Part shown: piece by piece, positions 26,860 through 35,334 of the stretch
Layout of the letters: each line of letters starts with the position of its first letter
Position numbering within the stretch: the first letter of the stretch is position 1
Position numbers and translations under genes: made by a program
Assembly: GCF_016858305.2 (NCBI RefSeq)
Contig: NZ_CP074436.1
Location: forward strand, 2,624,001 to 2,688,000
Origin: Polaribacter sp. Q13
Lineage (GTDB): Bacteria > Bacteroidota > Bacteroidia > Flavobacteriales > Flavobacteriaceae
DNA: 64,000 nucleotides
Direction of reading: 5' to 3'
Notes under the pieces: generated by a model
Told to the model about the DNA's origin: nothing
Seen by the model: the letters and a program-made list of their open reading frames with translations, nothing else
The model's database searches: none

Positions 26860-26887
26860 AACATTTTTTTTATATTTCTAAAACAAT

Positions 26888-26923
26888 AAAAGCCTTTACA
26901 TAGAGATATACGTAAAGGCTTTA
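26888..26923 (-). terminator. Terminator after the BtuB-like receptor gene
   Basis: AAAGCCTTTAC and GTAAAGGCTTT form a perfect 11-bp stem with a loop of about 12 nt; it ends the minus-strand receptor transcript before the bioB promoter region. Confidence 0.8.
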
Positions 26924-26947
26924 TAATCATAATTTTATTCTATTTAT

Positions 26948-28774
26948 TTAAAACCCATAACGCAACCCAAATAAAACATTACTTGGTGGCATTGGTACAT
27001 AACCAGATTCTATATAATCGGCATCAAAAATATTATTAGCGGTAACTGTAAAACTAAATTTATTAACATCTATAATTATAGAAGCATCCCAAACATTATA
27101 ACTTGTACCAATAGTTCTTTCTGCATATTTATAAATAATATTTTGCCTTACATTTTTAAACAATTTACTTGCAAAACGAGTTATAAATTGATGTTTTAAC
27201 GTGTTTAATGAATAACGAGATAAATCTTTATTTTGATCTAAAATATCATCATCTAAAAAATTATATCCAAAAGATAAAGACTGATTAAACTCATTTAATT
27301 TAAAACGATAATCTGTATTAAACTCAAAACCTTTGGTATTTACTTTTGCAATATTTGTTGCTTCGTATTTTGAAGTAGGATCTGTGTCTGGTCTAATAAA
27401 ATCAATTAAATTATCTGCATCTCTATTAAAAATTGCCACAGAAGTTGTAAATCTTTCGGTGTTGTATTTTAAACCAATTTCTTGTGCAAATGCTTCTTCT
27501 GGTTTTAAATTAGAGTTTCCAATTGTACTTCTATCATTATAGTACAAATCTGTGTATGTAGGTATTCTGTAAGTAACACCTAGGTTTCCGTAAGCTTTTA
27601 AGTTATCTGCTAATTTTAAACCAATATCTAACCCAGGGAAAGCTTGGAATTTAAAATCAGAAAAATAAGTAACAGCAACTCCTGGAGTAATATCTATTTG
27701 GCCATCAGCTAATTTAAAACGGTGTTCTAAAAAAAAATTAGCCATTGTTCTTTTTCTATTTCCTAAATTATTACTATTAATAAATACTCTAGAAACATCA
27801 ACACCGAAACCTGTAATACCAAGAGCAGATGTGTAAGAAGCATTTGTTTCTACACCTACTTTATGACTAATGTGTAGATTTCTATAAACGCTTGGGTTAT
27901 CTCTTATATACACATATTCATCTTGACCTCTTTTCCAATAAACTCTTGGCGTTATTTTAAATTTCTCTGTTCTAAAAGTAGTAGAAGCGCCTAATAAGCT
28001 ACTCTCCGTTTCTTCATACTGTTCTGTAGCGGTTGCACTAGCATAAAATCCATTTGCTCCGAATTTTTTATCAAAAAAGGTAGCAATTACTTCTATGGGT
28101 TGTTTTTTCTTATTGAAAATTCCTTTTAATAAATAGTTTTTATTTTCATAGTCAGAATTATGTCTATAACCTTCTGAAATTAATGTACCAACATGCGCAA
28201 TAATTGATGAATTTTTAAATTCTTTACCAACTGTGACAGAACTATTTGATTGCCCAAAAGAACCAACTTCTACATTTATAGAAGCAATATTTTCTAATTT
28301 CTTTTTAGTAACAATATTTATTGCTCCGGTAAATGCATTCTGCCCAAAAACTCTTGCTGCAGGACCTTTAATAATTTCTATTCTTTCAATAACTTCTATT
28401 GGTAAAGCTGCATTTAATGTGTGATGCCCGGTTTGAGAATCATCCATTTTAATACCATCAATTAAAAGTAAAGTTTGATCAAAACCACCACCTCTAATGT
28501 ATAAATCTGCCTGACTCCCAGCAGTTCCTCTTCTTCTAATATCTACACCTGCCACTTGTTGTAACAAATCGGCAACATTTGTAGCTGCACTATTTTTTAT
28601 TACTTCGGATGAAATAACATCTATAGTTCTAGAATTTTCTTTAAAAGGCAAATCTATTCTTGTAGAAGTAATAACAACTTCTTTTAGTGTGTCTCTTTTT
28701 ATAGGTTCTACCTGCGCATGTGCTTGAAAAGCAACAAATAATAAAATAATTATTATCGTCTTTTTAATTTTCAT
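26948..28774 (-). CDS. TonB-dependent receptor, BtuB-like
   Basis: The 608-residue receptor has a signal peptide ending AHAQ, a TonB-box region (LKEVVITSTRIDLPF), a plug with VADLLQQVAGVDIRRRG and GGGFDQTLLLIDGIKMDD, and a short barrel ending with an aromatic residue (VLFGLRYGF). It is the size and style of cobalamin or small-ligand receptors rather than SusC receptors, but no cobalamin riboswitch fits in the 67-bp upstream gap, so B12 is not supported. It is divergent from a MocR-type regulator whose operator overlaps its promoter, so the regulator probably controls it. The ligand is unknown. Confidence 0.9.
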   Translation of the reverse strand: MKIKKTIIIILLFVAFQAHAQVEPIKRDTLKEVVITSTRIDLPFKENSRTIDVISSEVIKNSAATNVADLLQQVAGVDIRRRGTAGSQADLYIRGGGFDQTLLLIDGIKMDDSQTGHHTLNAALPIEVIERIEIIKGPAARVFGQNAFTGAINIVTKKKLENIASINVEVGSFGQSNSSVTVGKEFKNSSIIAHVGTLISEGYRHNSDYENKNYLLKGIFNKKKQPIEVIATFFDKKFGANGFYASATATEQYEETESSLLGASTTFRTEKFKITPRVYWKRGQDEYVYIRDNPSVYRNLHISHKVGVETNASYTSALGITGFGVDVSRVFINSNNLGNRKRTMANFFLEHRFKLADGQIDITPGVAVTYFSDFKFQAFPGLDIGLKLADNLKAYGNLGVTYRIPTYTDLYYNDRSTIGNSNLKPEEAFAQEIGLKYNTERFTTSVAIFNRDADNLIDFIRPDTDPTSKYEATNIAKVNTKGFEFNTDYRFKLNEFNQSLSFGYNFLDDDILDQNKDLSRYSLNTLKHQFITRFASKLFKNVRQNIIYKYAERTIGTSYNVWDASIIIDVNKFSFTVTANNIFDADYIESGYVPMPPSNVLFGLRYGF

Positions 28775-28796
28775 AAATAGTAATTTTAATATACTG

Positions 28797-28857
28797 CAAA
28801 AGTCGTAACTTCCCGGACGACTAAACTAGTCCAGTTTTAAAATGAAAGATAGTCCGG
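28797..28857. promoter_or_regulatory. Divergent promoter and probable MocR operator
   Basis: On the minus strand GACTTTTG (28797-28804) is one base off TAnnTTTG and would start the receptor transcript about 19 nt before its ATG. Next to it are CCGGAC (28813-28818), AGTCCAG (28828-28834) and AGTCCGG (28851-28857). The last two are direct repeats 23 bp apart and the first is the inverted form. The last copy lies inside codons 4-6 of the regulator, so binding would affect both genes. Confidence 0.5.
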
Positions 28858-30353
28858 TTAATACATTATTTAAACAACTCATTGATTTTGATAAATCGAT
28901 ATCACAACCTGTATATATTCAAGTATCTCAGCAAATTATAAATGCAATACAACGTGGATATGTAACCAAAGGCACCCTTTTACCAGGAACACGAATGTTA
29001 GGTGAAATCTTAAAAGTCCATAGAAATACGGCAGTTGCCATCTATGACGAATTAGCGTCTCAGGGTTGGGTAGAAATTATACCCAATAAAGGTACTTATG
29101 TTTTAGAACCAGAGCTAAAAACAGCCAAAATAAAAGCACCTACACAAAAAATAAATCAAGCATATAGCTATGCTACAACAACAGGTTTTCCTTTTCAAAA
29201 ATCATTTCATTTAGCATCTACTAATCAGTTAACAGATGCAAAGTATACAATTAATGACGGAAAACCAGATATCCGTTTGCATCCTGTACACGATTTTACA
29301 AGATGGTATAGCGCTGCTATGAAACGAAAAACGTTAATTAAAAAATGGAACAGATCTAATGAATCTCTCTATTCTTTATTTGAAACACAACTTTGTAATT
29401 TTTTAAATGCAACAAGAGGTTTTCATATAAATCCACACAACTTAATAAGTACGCGAAGTACAGAAATGAGTTTGTACATTGTTTCTCAACTTTTGATAAA
29501 ACAAAACGATCTAGTCTTGGTTGGAAATTTAAGCAATTATGTTGCTAATATGATTTTTCAGCAAGCAGGAGCCACTATAAAAACAATTCCGGTAGATGCT
29601 AATGGTTTAGATATCGATTATATTAAAAAACATTTTATAAAAGGAAGTATACGATGTGTATACATCTGTGCACATAGAGATTACCCAACAATGGTAAAAT
29701 TAAGTGCAGAACGTCGATTGGCTTTGTTGCAATTGGCAAAAGAATATGGCTTTGCAATTATTGAAGATGATTACGATTACGATTTTCAGTTTACAGGTTC
29801 TGCCATGTTACCCATGGCAAGTGCAGATGCCAACGGAATGGTAATTTACTTGGGGAAATTAGGACAATCTTTATTTCCGAGTTTTCAAACGGGATTTGTA
29901 GTTGCGCCAGAAAATTTAATTTCTGAAGCTAAAAATTATTTACAATTATTAGATGAGCAAGGAGATTTAATTCAGCAACAGATGTTATCTGAATTAATTT
30001 ATGAAGGTGAAATTTATCGTTTAATGAAAAAAAACATCATCATTTATAAACAAAGACGAGATTGTTTATGCCAACTCCTAACCCAATATTTTTCTGAACT
30101 AGCACAATGGGAAATCCCTTCTGGCGGATTGGCAATTTGGATCCAATTTCAGCATCAAATATCTTTAGTAAAACTAGCTGAAGAAGCCGAGAAAAACGAT
30201 TTATTCCTTCCAAAGACAATTCTTTATCAAAATAAAAACACGTGTGCTATTCGTTTTGGTTTTGGTCATCTAGACATAGCAGAAATGGAACCTGTAATTA
30301 AAAAGTTAAAAAGTGCTTATCATAAAGTGTCTAAGAGGTATCTTGATGAATAA
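28842..30353 (+). CDS. MocR-type transcriptional regulator with degenerate aminotransferase domain
   Basis: The 503-residue protein joins a GntR winged helix (about 18-88, with PVYIQVSQQIINAIQRGYV and RNTAVAIYDELASQGWVE) to a fold-I aminotransferase domain. MocR proteins use a bound PLP to sense metabolites. Here the motif that should read IGTFSKSL is YLGKLGQSL, so the Schiff-base Lys is Gln342 (codon 29865-29867), and the following Arg is also Gln. The glycine-Gln segment after TR and the PTG segment are altered too, while EDDYDYDF is kept. It probably cannot hold PLP in the normal way. It is divergent from a TonB receptor with repeats in the shared promoter. Confidence 0.85.
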   Translation: MKDSPVNTLFKQLIDFDKSISQPVYIQVSQQIINAIQRGYVTKGTLLPGTRMLGEILKVHRNTAVAIYDELASQGWVEIIPNKGTYVLEPELKTAKIKAPTQKINQAYSYATTTGFPFQKSFHLASTNQLTDAKYTINDGKPDIRLHPVHDFTRWYSAAMKRKTLIKKWNRSNESLYSLFETQLCNFLNATRGFHINPHNLISTRSTEMSLYIVSQLLIKQNDLVLVGNLSNYVANMIFQQAGATIKTIPVDANGLDIDYIKKHFIKGSIRCVYICAHRDYPTMVKLSAERRLALLQLAKEYGFAIIEDDYDYDFQFTGSAMLPMASADANGMVIYLGKLGQSLFPSFQTGFVVAPENLISEAKNYLQLLDEQGDLIQQQMLSELIYEGEIYRLMKKNIIIYKQRRDCLCQLLTQYFSELAQWEIPSGGLAIWIQFQHQISLVKLAEEAEKNDLFLPKTILYQNKNTCAIRFGFGHLDIAEMEPVIKKLKSAYHKVSKRYLDE

Positions 30354-30466
30354 GTTTTCATCAAAAAACATCACCTTTAAAAATAGATTACAAATTATTA
30401 GATTTAAGAAACCGAATAAATAAGAGAAATTCTTACCTTAACTCCCAATAAATTTTTATTTTTTTC

Positions 30467-30844
30467 ATGAATAATGAGTATCTAATTTTAGCGGTTTTCG
30501 AATACTCAACGGAAGCACATGTTACTAAATCTAAAATGGATTCAGAAGGTTTTAGAACTTTGTTAATGGATGAAAAAACCATAGATTCAGATCCTTTAAT
30601 TAGCAATGCCATTGGAGGCGTAAAATTATTGATTCATAAAAATGATTTTGAGAAAGCTGTTAAAGTTTACAATGATATTAGAGTGTATCAAAAAGATAAA
30701 AATGGAAACGAAATTTCTTGCCCAAATTGCCATTCTAATAGAGTGCTAGTTGCTCCTACACAAAGAAAAAATGTATTTTATATGCTGTTTCCTTTTTTTG
30801 AAAAAACAAGGAACATCTGTAATGATTGTAAGACCGTATTTTAA
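30467..30844 (+). CDS. DUF2007 domain protein with C-terminal zinc ribbon
   Basis: The 125-residue protein has an N-terminal DUF2007-type domain (about 5-75; FEYSTEAHVTKSKMDSEGFRT and KLLIHKNDFEKAVKVYN), a family called putative signal-transducing protein without a known role. The C-terminus has two Cys pairs, CPNCHSNRV and CNDCKTVF, about 40 residues apart, which fit a zinc ribbon. It is preceded by a gap of 113 bp with no clear promoter and followed by the umuD gene. Confidence 0.8.
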   Translation: MNNEYLILAVFEYSTEAHVTKSKMDSEGFRTLLMDEKTIDSDPLISNAIGGVKLLIHKNDFEKAVKVYNDIRVYQKDKNGNEISCPNCHSNRVLVAPTQRKNVFYMLFPFFEKTRNICNDCKTVF

Positions 30845-30895
30845 TTGTAAAATAAATCCTTAAAAGTTTAAAGAAAAGTTATAATTTGCATAAAA

Positions 30896-31330
30896 ATGGA
30901 AACATCTCAAACACTTACTTTTTTTACTCCAAAAATGCCTTCTGGAAACGGAGCTATTTTTGTTGATGTGGGCATTTCCGCTGGTTTACCTGCTCCTGCA
31001 GATGATTTTAGTGAAACTAGAATTTCTTTAGATGATGAATTAATCAGTAATAAAGACACTACTTTTTTTGCAAAAGTAAAAGGCCAATCTATGATTGGTG
31101 CTGGTTTAGACGATAATGATTTACTCGTTATAGACAGAAGTCTAGAACCTGCCAACAATAAAATAGCCGTTTGTTTTTTAGATGGCGAATTTACTGTAAA
31201 ACGACTTCGAGTTTCTAAAAATGAAATCTGGTTACAACCAGAAAATCCTAATTACCCCATTATAAACATTACCCAAGAGAATGATTTTATGATTTGGGGA
31301 ATTGTAACAAACGTCATCAAAAAAGTATAA
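30896..31330 (+). CDS. umuD: UmuD-like self-cleaving S24 peptidase
   Basis: The 144-residue protein matches UmuD. The cleavage site is A29-G30 (ISAG then LPAPADDF), the serine is S65 (GQSMIGAG) and the lysine K102 (TVKRL), with the same 36- and 37-residue spacings as in E. coli UmuD (24, 60, 97). It should be processed during DNA damage and act with UmuC as DNA polymerase V. No umuC follows; the next gene is a Bax inhibitor-1 family protein. I see no obvious damage box upstream. Confidence 0.92.
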   Translation: METSQTLTFFTPKMPSGNGAIFVDVGISAGLPAPADDFSETRISLDDELISNKDTTFFAKVKGQSMIGAGLDDNDLLVIDRSLEPANNKIAVCFLDGEFTVKRLRVSKNEIWLQPENPNYPIINITQENDFMIWGIVTNVIKKV

Positions 31331-31392
31331 ATTTTCATCCTACCTTTTATTATTTTCGACAAAAAGAATACCTTTATTTAAAAATTTAAAAT

Positions 31393-32094
31393 ATGGAAAA
31401 CACTTTTCAAAACAAAGTATTATTAATCGAATCTACAGATCAAGTTCGTGTAGATTTTTACAAAAAAACATACGCACACGTTGCTGGTGGGGTCTTAGTA
31501 TTTGTGCTTTTTGAATATTTATTACTTCAAAGTAGTATGATTGTAAACTTTATGATGTCTATGACACAAGGTTGGCGTTGGTTAATAATGTTAGGCGGTT
31601 TTATGCTAGTTACAAATTATGCTGAAAGTACTGTTTTAAAAACAACCGATAAAAACACACAATATTTGGCTTATGCGCTATATATTTTTGCACAAGCACT
31701 TATTTTTGTCCCACTTTTATACATCGCAATTTATTATACAGATGGTTCAGAATTGGTACAACAAGCAGCAATAGTTACTTTGGCATTATTTGCTGGTATA
31801 TCTGCAGTTGTTTTTGTTACTAAAAAAGATTTTTCATTTTTAAAAGCTGGTTTAACTGTTGGCTTTTTTATTGCAATGGGTTTAATTATTGCAGGTTCTT
31901 TATTTGGTTTCGATTTAGGTTTATGGTTTTCTGTAGGAATGTGTGTATTAGCAGGAGGTTCTATTTTATATCAAACTTCTAACTTGGTAAATAAATATGG
32001 AACAGAAGATTACATACCTGCTTCTTTAGGTTTATTCGCTTCTTTAATGTTACTTTTTTGGTATGTTTTACGAATATTTATGTCTAGAGATTAA
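31393..32094 (+). CDS. Bax inhibitor-1/YccA family membrane protein
   Basis: The 233-residue protein has seven membrane helices after a short cytoplasmic N-terminus (VRVDFYKKTYAHVAGGVLVF), the layout of the Bax inhibitor-1 family, which in bacteria may act as a pH-sensitive calcium leak or protease-linked protein. The N-terminal helix opening and the C-terminal LYQTSNLVNKYGTEDYIPASLGLFASLMLLFWYVLRIF are typical of the family. A good terminator follows at 32116-32148. Confidence 0.9.
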   Translation: MENTFQNKVLLIESTDQVRVDFYKKTYAHVAGGVLVFVLFEYLLLQSSMIVNFMMSMTQGWRWLIMLGGFMLVTNYAESTVLKTTDKNTQYLAYALYIFAQALIFVPLLYIAIYYTDGSELVQQAAIVTLALFAGISAVVFVTKKDFSFLKAGLTVGFFIAMGLIIAGSLFGFDLGLWFSVGMCVLAGGSILYQTSNLVNKYGTEDYIPASLGLFASLMLLFWYVLRIFMSRD

Positions 32095-32115
32095 GATTTA
32101 ATTTTATATAAGTTT

Positions 32116-32148
32116 AAAAAAATCAGTGCTTTTTAGTACTGATTTTTT
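32116..32148 (+). terminator. Terminator after the Bax inhibitor-1 gene
   Basis: AATCAGTGCT and AGTACTGATT pair with one G-T wobble across a TTTT loop, followed by a T-tract (TTTTTTT). Confidence 0.85.
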
Positions 32149-32190
32149 TGTTTGAAATTAAAATAATTATCTTTTTTAAATATTTTATTA

Positions 32191-32218
32191 TTGTTTTTCG
32201 ATAATTACCGTATGTTTG
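32191..32218 (+). promoter_or_regulatory. Promoter of the DUF2975/XRE pair
   Basis: TTG at 32191-32193, 17 bp gap, then TATGTTTG at 32211-32218. This is a full Bacteroidetes promoter and gives a leader of about 19 nt before the ATG at 32241. Confidence 0.65.
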
Positions 32219-32240
32219 CATTATCAAAACATATAAAATT

Positions 32241-32744
32241 ATGCAAAAAATTAATATTTTAAAAGCTATTGTAGATTTACTTTGGATATTTTCTATGCCA
32301 GTAACATTATTAATTCTGGGATTTTCTATTGCAACTTTCTTTATCGATTTAAATGACTTTAATATAAAAATAAACTCAGTAAATTCTAATCAAAATGATA
32401 TTTTTCCAAAAGTGGTATTTGTTATTTCTGCGCTAAATTATTTATTAATTATTGCAGCCCTATATTTCTTTAAAGAAATACTAAACCACTTTATAAGAGT
32501 GAAAATATTTGAAGTAACTGTTATTAAATCGTTTCAAAAAATAGGAAACCTACTAACAATTTCCGGTTTAATTTCGTTAACAATTTCAATAATTAATAAA
32601 ATCTATTTTGAACAAAAGATAACTTTAGAATTTGGATTAAATGAGCACTTAATAATAATTTGTTTAGGCTTGTTCTTTTTAATTTTAAGTGAAATTTTTA
32701 AAATAGCAAAATCAGCAAAACAAGAAAACGATTTAACAATATAA
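32241..32744 (+). CDS. DUF2975 domain-containing membrane protein
   Basis: The 167-residue protein has four membrane helices arranged as in DUF2975 proteins, with the cytoplasmic-loop sequence VIKSFQKIGNLLTISGLISL. These proteins are usually encoded directly before a small XRE regulator, as here: the regulator starts 1 bp after this stop. The function is unknown; I infer that the membrane protein controls, or is controlled by, the regulator. Confidence 0.85.
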   Translation: MQKINILKAIVDLLWIFSMPVTLLILGFSIATFFIDLNDFNIKINSVNSNQNDIFPKVVFVISALNYLLIIAALYFFKEILNHFIRVKIFEVTVIKSFQKIGNLLTISGLISLTISIINKIYFEQKITLEFGLNEHLIIICLGLFFLILSEIFKIAKSAKQENDLTI

Positions 32745-32745
32745 T

Positions 32746-32952
32746 ATGGCAATCATAGTAAACTTAGACGTAATGCTTGCCAAACGCAAAATGCGGAGTA
32801 AAGAATTGGCAGAAATAATTGGTATTACAACCGCAAACTTATCCATTTTAAAATCTGGTAAAGCAAAAGCAGTTCGTTTTTCTACTTTAGAAGCCATTTG
32901 CAAAGCTTTAGATTGCCAACCTGCCGATATTTTAGAATATACTGAAGATTAA
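32746..32952 (+). CDS. Small XRE-family helix-turn-helix regulator
   Basis: The 68-residue protein is a single HTH domain: SKELAEIIGITTANLSILKSGKAKAVRFSTLEAICKALDCQPADILEY. It is the YozG-like regulator typical of DUF2975 pairs. Its TAA (32950-32952) overlaps the stop of tadA on the other strand in a shared TTAA. Confidence 0.93.
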   Translation: MAIIVNLDVMLAKRKMRSKELAEIIGITTANLSILKSGKAKAVRFSTLEAICKALDCQPADILEYTED

Positions 32953-33398
32953 TTCAAGTTTCTTTTTTCAACAAAAAAACGCTTTAAAAGCTGCGAACAT
33001 TCGTTTTCCAAAATTCCTGCTACTACTTTTGTCTTTGGATGTAATGTAGTATTTAAGTTTTTAAAACCTCTTTCTGGTTCTGAGGCTCCATAAACAATCT
33101 TACCAATTTGTGCCCAATAACTTGCGCCTGCACACATTTGGCAAGGCTCTAATGTTACATATAATACGCAGTCTTTTAAATATTTGCCTCCTAAAAAATC
33201 TGCTGCCGCTGTAAACGCTTGCATTTCGGCATGTGCCGTTACATCCGTTAATGTTTCCGTTAAATTATGTGCTCTTGCAATAATTTGGTCTTTAAAAACA
33301 ATAACAGCTCCTACCGGAACTTCGCCTTTATCAAAAGCAAATTCGGCCTCTTGCAAGGCTTTTTTCATAAAATAAGTATCATCAAAAGGTTGTATCAT
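32949..33398 (-). CDS. tadA: tRNA-specific adenosine deaminase
   Basis: The 149-residue zinc deaminase converts A34 to inosine in tRNA-Arg. The catalytic HAE (VTAHAEMQAF) and the PCQMCAG zinc ligands are intact, and length is normal. It converges on the XRE gene with stop codons overlapping by 2 bases. A role on free guanine or other nucleosides cannot be excluded, but the motifs favour TadA. Confidence 0.92.
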   Translation of the reverse strand: MIQPFDDTYFMKKALQEAEFAFDKGEVPVGAVIVFKDQIIARAHNLTETLTDVTAHAEMQAFTAAADFLGGKYLKDCVLYVTLEPCQMCAGASYWAQIGKIVYGASEPERGFKNLNTTLHPKTKVVAGILENECSQLLKRFFVEKRNLN

Positions 33399-33507
33399 GT
33401 AGGTTGATTATAAATATCAAAATTAAGTAAAATATTTACGATAAATTTGTATTTATTAACCGCCTATTTTACGCACACAATATTTGATGTTGTATTTTTA
33501 CATTTGA

Positions 33508-35277
33508 ATGAAGAATTTGTTAGACCATATAATAAACCCTAAAGATTTACGAAAATTAAATCCAGCACAATTACCTCAACTCGCAAAAGAATTGAGAGAC
33601 TTTATTATTGATATTGTAGCAACCAAAGAAGGGCATTTAGGCGCAAGTTTAGGCGTTGTAGAACTTACAATTGCCTTACACTATTTGTTTGATACTCCAA
33701 ATGACTTATTGGTTTGGGATGTTGGCCACCAAGCCTACGGACACAAAATTTTAACTGGTAGAAAGGATGTTTTTCATACCAACAGACAGTTTGGAGGCAT
33801 CTCGGGTTTTCCATCAAGAAAAGAAAGTGAATATGATGCTTTTGGTGTAGGACACTCCTCTACTTCTATTTCTGCAGCCTTAGGTATGGCAATTGCTTCT
33901 AATATTAAAGGAGAAACAGAAAAACATCATATTGCTGTTATTGGGGATGCTTCTATTGCAAGCGGAATGGCTTTTGAAGCCTTAAATCACGCAGGAGTTT
34001 CTAAAGCAAATTTATTAATTATTTTAAATGACAATGCTATTGGAATTGACCCTTCTGTGGGTGCTTTAAAAGAATATTTAACCAAAGTTAAAACCGATAA
34101 GAGACTTGCAGCTCAAAACAATATTATAAAAGCTTTAAATTTTGAATATTCTGGTCCTATTGACGGACATGATTTACCAAAAATAGTATCAGAATTAAAA
34201 CGATTAAAGGACGTAAAAGGCCCAAAGTTTTTACATATAATTACCACAAAAGGAAAAGGTTTACAGAAGGCAGAAGAAGACCAAGTAACCTATCATGCAC
34301 CCGGTAAATTTGATAAAATTTCTGGCGAACGTATTAAAACTGCAGCAAGTTTATATACTAAATACCAAGATGTTTTTGGAAAAACAGTGGTAGAGTTAGC
34401 CGATAAGAATGAGAATATTGTTGGTATAACTCCCGCCATGTTAACAGGAGGCTCTTTAAAGTTTATGCTAGAAAAGCACCCCAAAAGAACTTTTGATGTT
34501 GGTATTGCAGAACAACATGCCGTAACTTTAGCTGCAGGTATGGCAACGCAAGGTTTAGTGCCTTTTTGTAATATTTATTCTACATTTTTACAACGTGCTT
34601 ATGACCAAGTAATTCATGATGTTGCTTTACAAAATTTACCTGTTATTTTCTGTTTAGATAGAGCTGGCTTGGTGGGTGAAGATGGCGCAACGCATCACGG
34701 AATTTTCGATATAGCGTATTTACGTCTAATTCCTAATTTGATTGTTTTTGCACCAAGAAATGAAATTGAATTACGTAATATTTTATACACCGCTCAATTA
34801 GGTTTAAACAACCCAATTGCAATTCGATACCCTAGAGGAACCGGAACTATTATCAATTGGAAACAACCTTTTAAAGCAATAGAAATTGGTAAAGGAATTT
34901 GCTTAAAAGAAGGAAATAAAGTAGCAATTTTATCCGTAGGAACCATTTCTAAAAATGTAACCGAAGCATTAGAATTAGTTGATAATTCATCAGAATATTC
35001 TCATTACGACATGCGTTTTGTAAAACCTTTAGATGAAAACTTATTACATACCATTTTTAATAAATACCAAACAATTATCACCATTGAAGATGGTACTATA
35101 AAAGGTGGTTTTGGTACTGCTATTTTAGAGTTTTCGTCAGACAATCATTATAAGAACGAAATTAAAAATTTAGGAATTCCAGATCATTTTATTGAACATG
35201 GTAGTGTTCTTAAACTACAATCAAAATTAGGATTAGACCCTATTAGTTTAGCAGAAAATTTTAAAAAATTATCCTAA
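33508..35277 (+). CDS. dxs: 1-deoxy-D-xylulose-5-phosphate synthase
   Basis: The 589-residue thiamine-diphosphate enzyme condenses pyruvate and glyceraldehyde-3-phosphate, the first step of the MEP isoprenoid pathway. It shows WDVGHQAYGHKILTGR, the cofactor motif GDASIASGM ... NDN, and GIAEQHAVTLAAGMA in the second half. A TACATTTG ends 1 nt before the ATG at 33508, too close for the usual geometry, so the promoter is uncertain. A terminator follows at 35276-35303. Confidence 0.96.
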   Translation: MKNLLDHIINPKDLRKLNPAQLPQLAKELRDFIIDIVATKEGHLGASLGVVELTIALHYLFDTPNDLLVWDVGHQAYGHKILTGRKDVFHTNRQFGGISGFPSRKESEYDAFGVGHSSTSISAALGMAIASNIKGETEKHHIAVIGDASIASGMAFEALNHAGVSKANLLIILNDNAIGIDPSVGALKEYLTKVKTDKRLAAQNNIIKALNFEYSGPIDGHDLPKIVSELKRLKDVKGPKFLHIITTKGKGLQKAEEDQVTYHAPGKFDKISGERIKTAASLYTKYQDVFGKTVVELADKNENIVGITPAMLTGGSLKFMLEKHPKRTFDVGIAEQHAVTLAAGMATQGLVPFCNIYSTFLQRAYDQVIHDVALQNLPVIFCLDRAGLVGEDGATHHGIFDIAYLRLIPNLIVFAPRNEIELRNILYTAQLGLNNPIAIRYPRGTGTIINWKQPFKAIEIGKGICLKEGNKVAILSVGTISKNVTEALELVDNSSEYSHYDMRFVKPLDENLLHTIFNKYQTIITIEDGTIKGGFGTAILEFSSDNHYKNEIKNLGIPDHFIEHGSVLKLQSKLGLDPISLAENFKKLS

Positions 35278-35303
35278 AAAGATACTTTAAAAGCGTCTTT
35301 TTA
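35276..35303 (+). terminator. Terminator after dxs
   Basis: AAAAAGATACTTT and AAAGCGTCTTTTT pair with one wobble and one A/C mismatch, followed by AG and an AT-rich tail. Confidence 0.55.
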
Positions 35304-35334
35304 GAGTAATAATAGCATGATCAATACTAATTTT

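Noticed and set aside
28775..28841. A cobalamin riboswitch before the BtuB-like receptor
   Set aside because: The gap to the divergent gene is only 67 bp, too short for the riboswitch, and no B12-box-like sequence was seen.
33499..33506. TACATTTG as the dxs promoter
   Set aside because: It ends 1 nt before the ATG, so transcription would start inside the gene; it is probably a chance match in AT-rich sequence.
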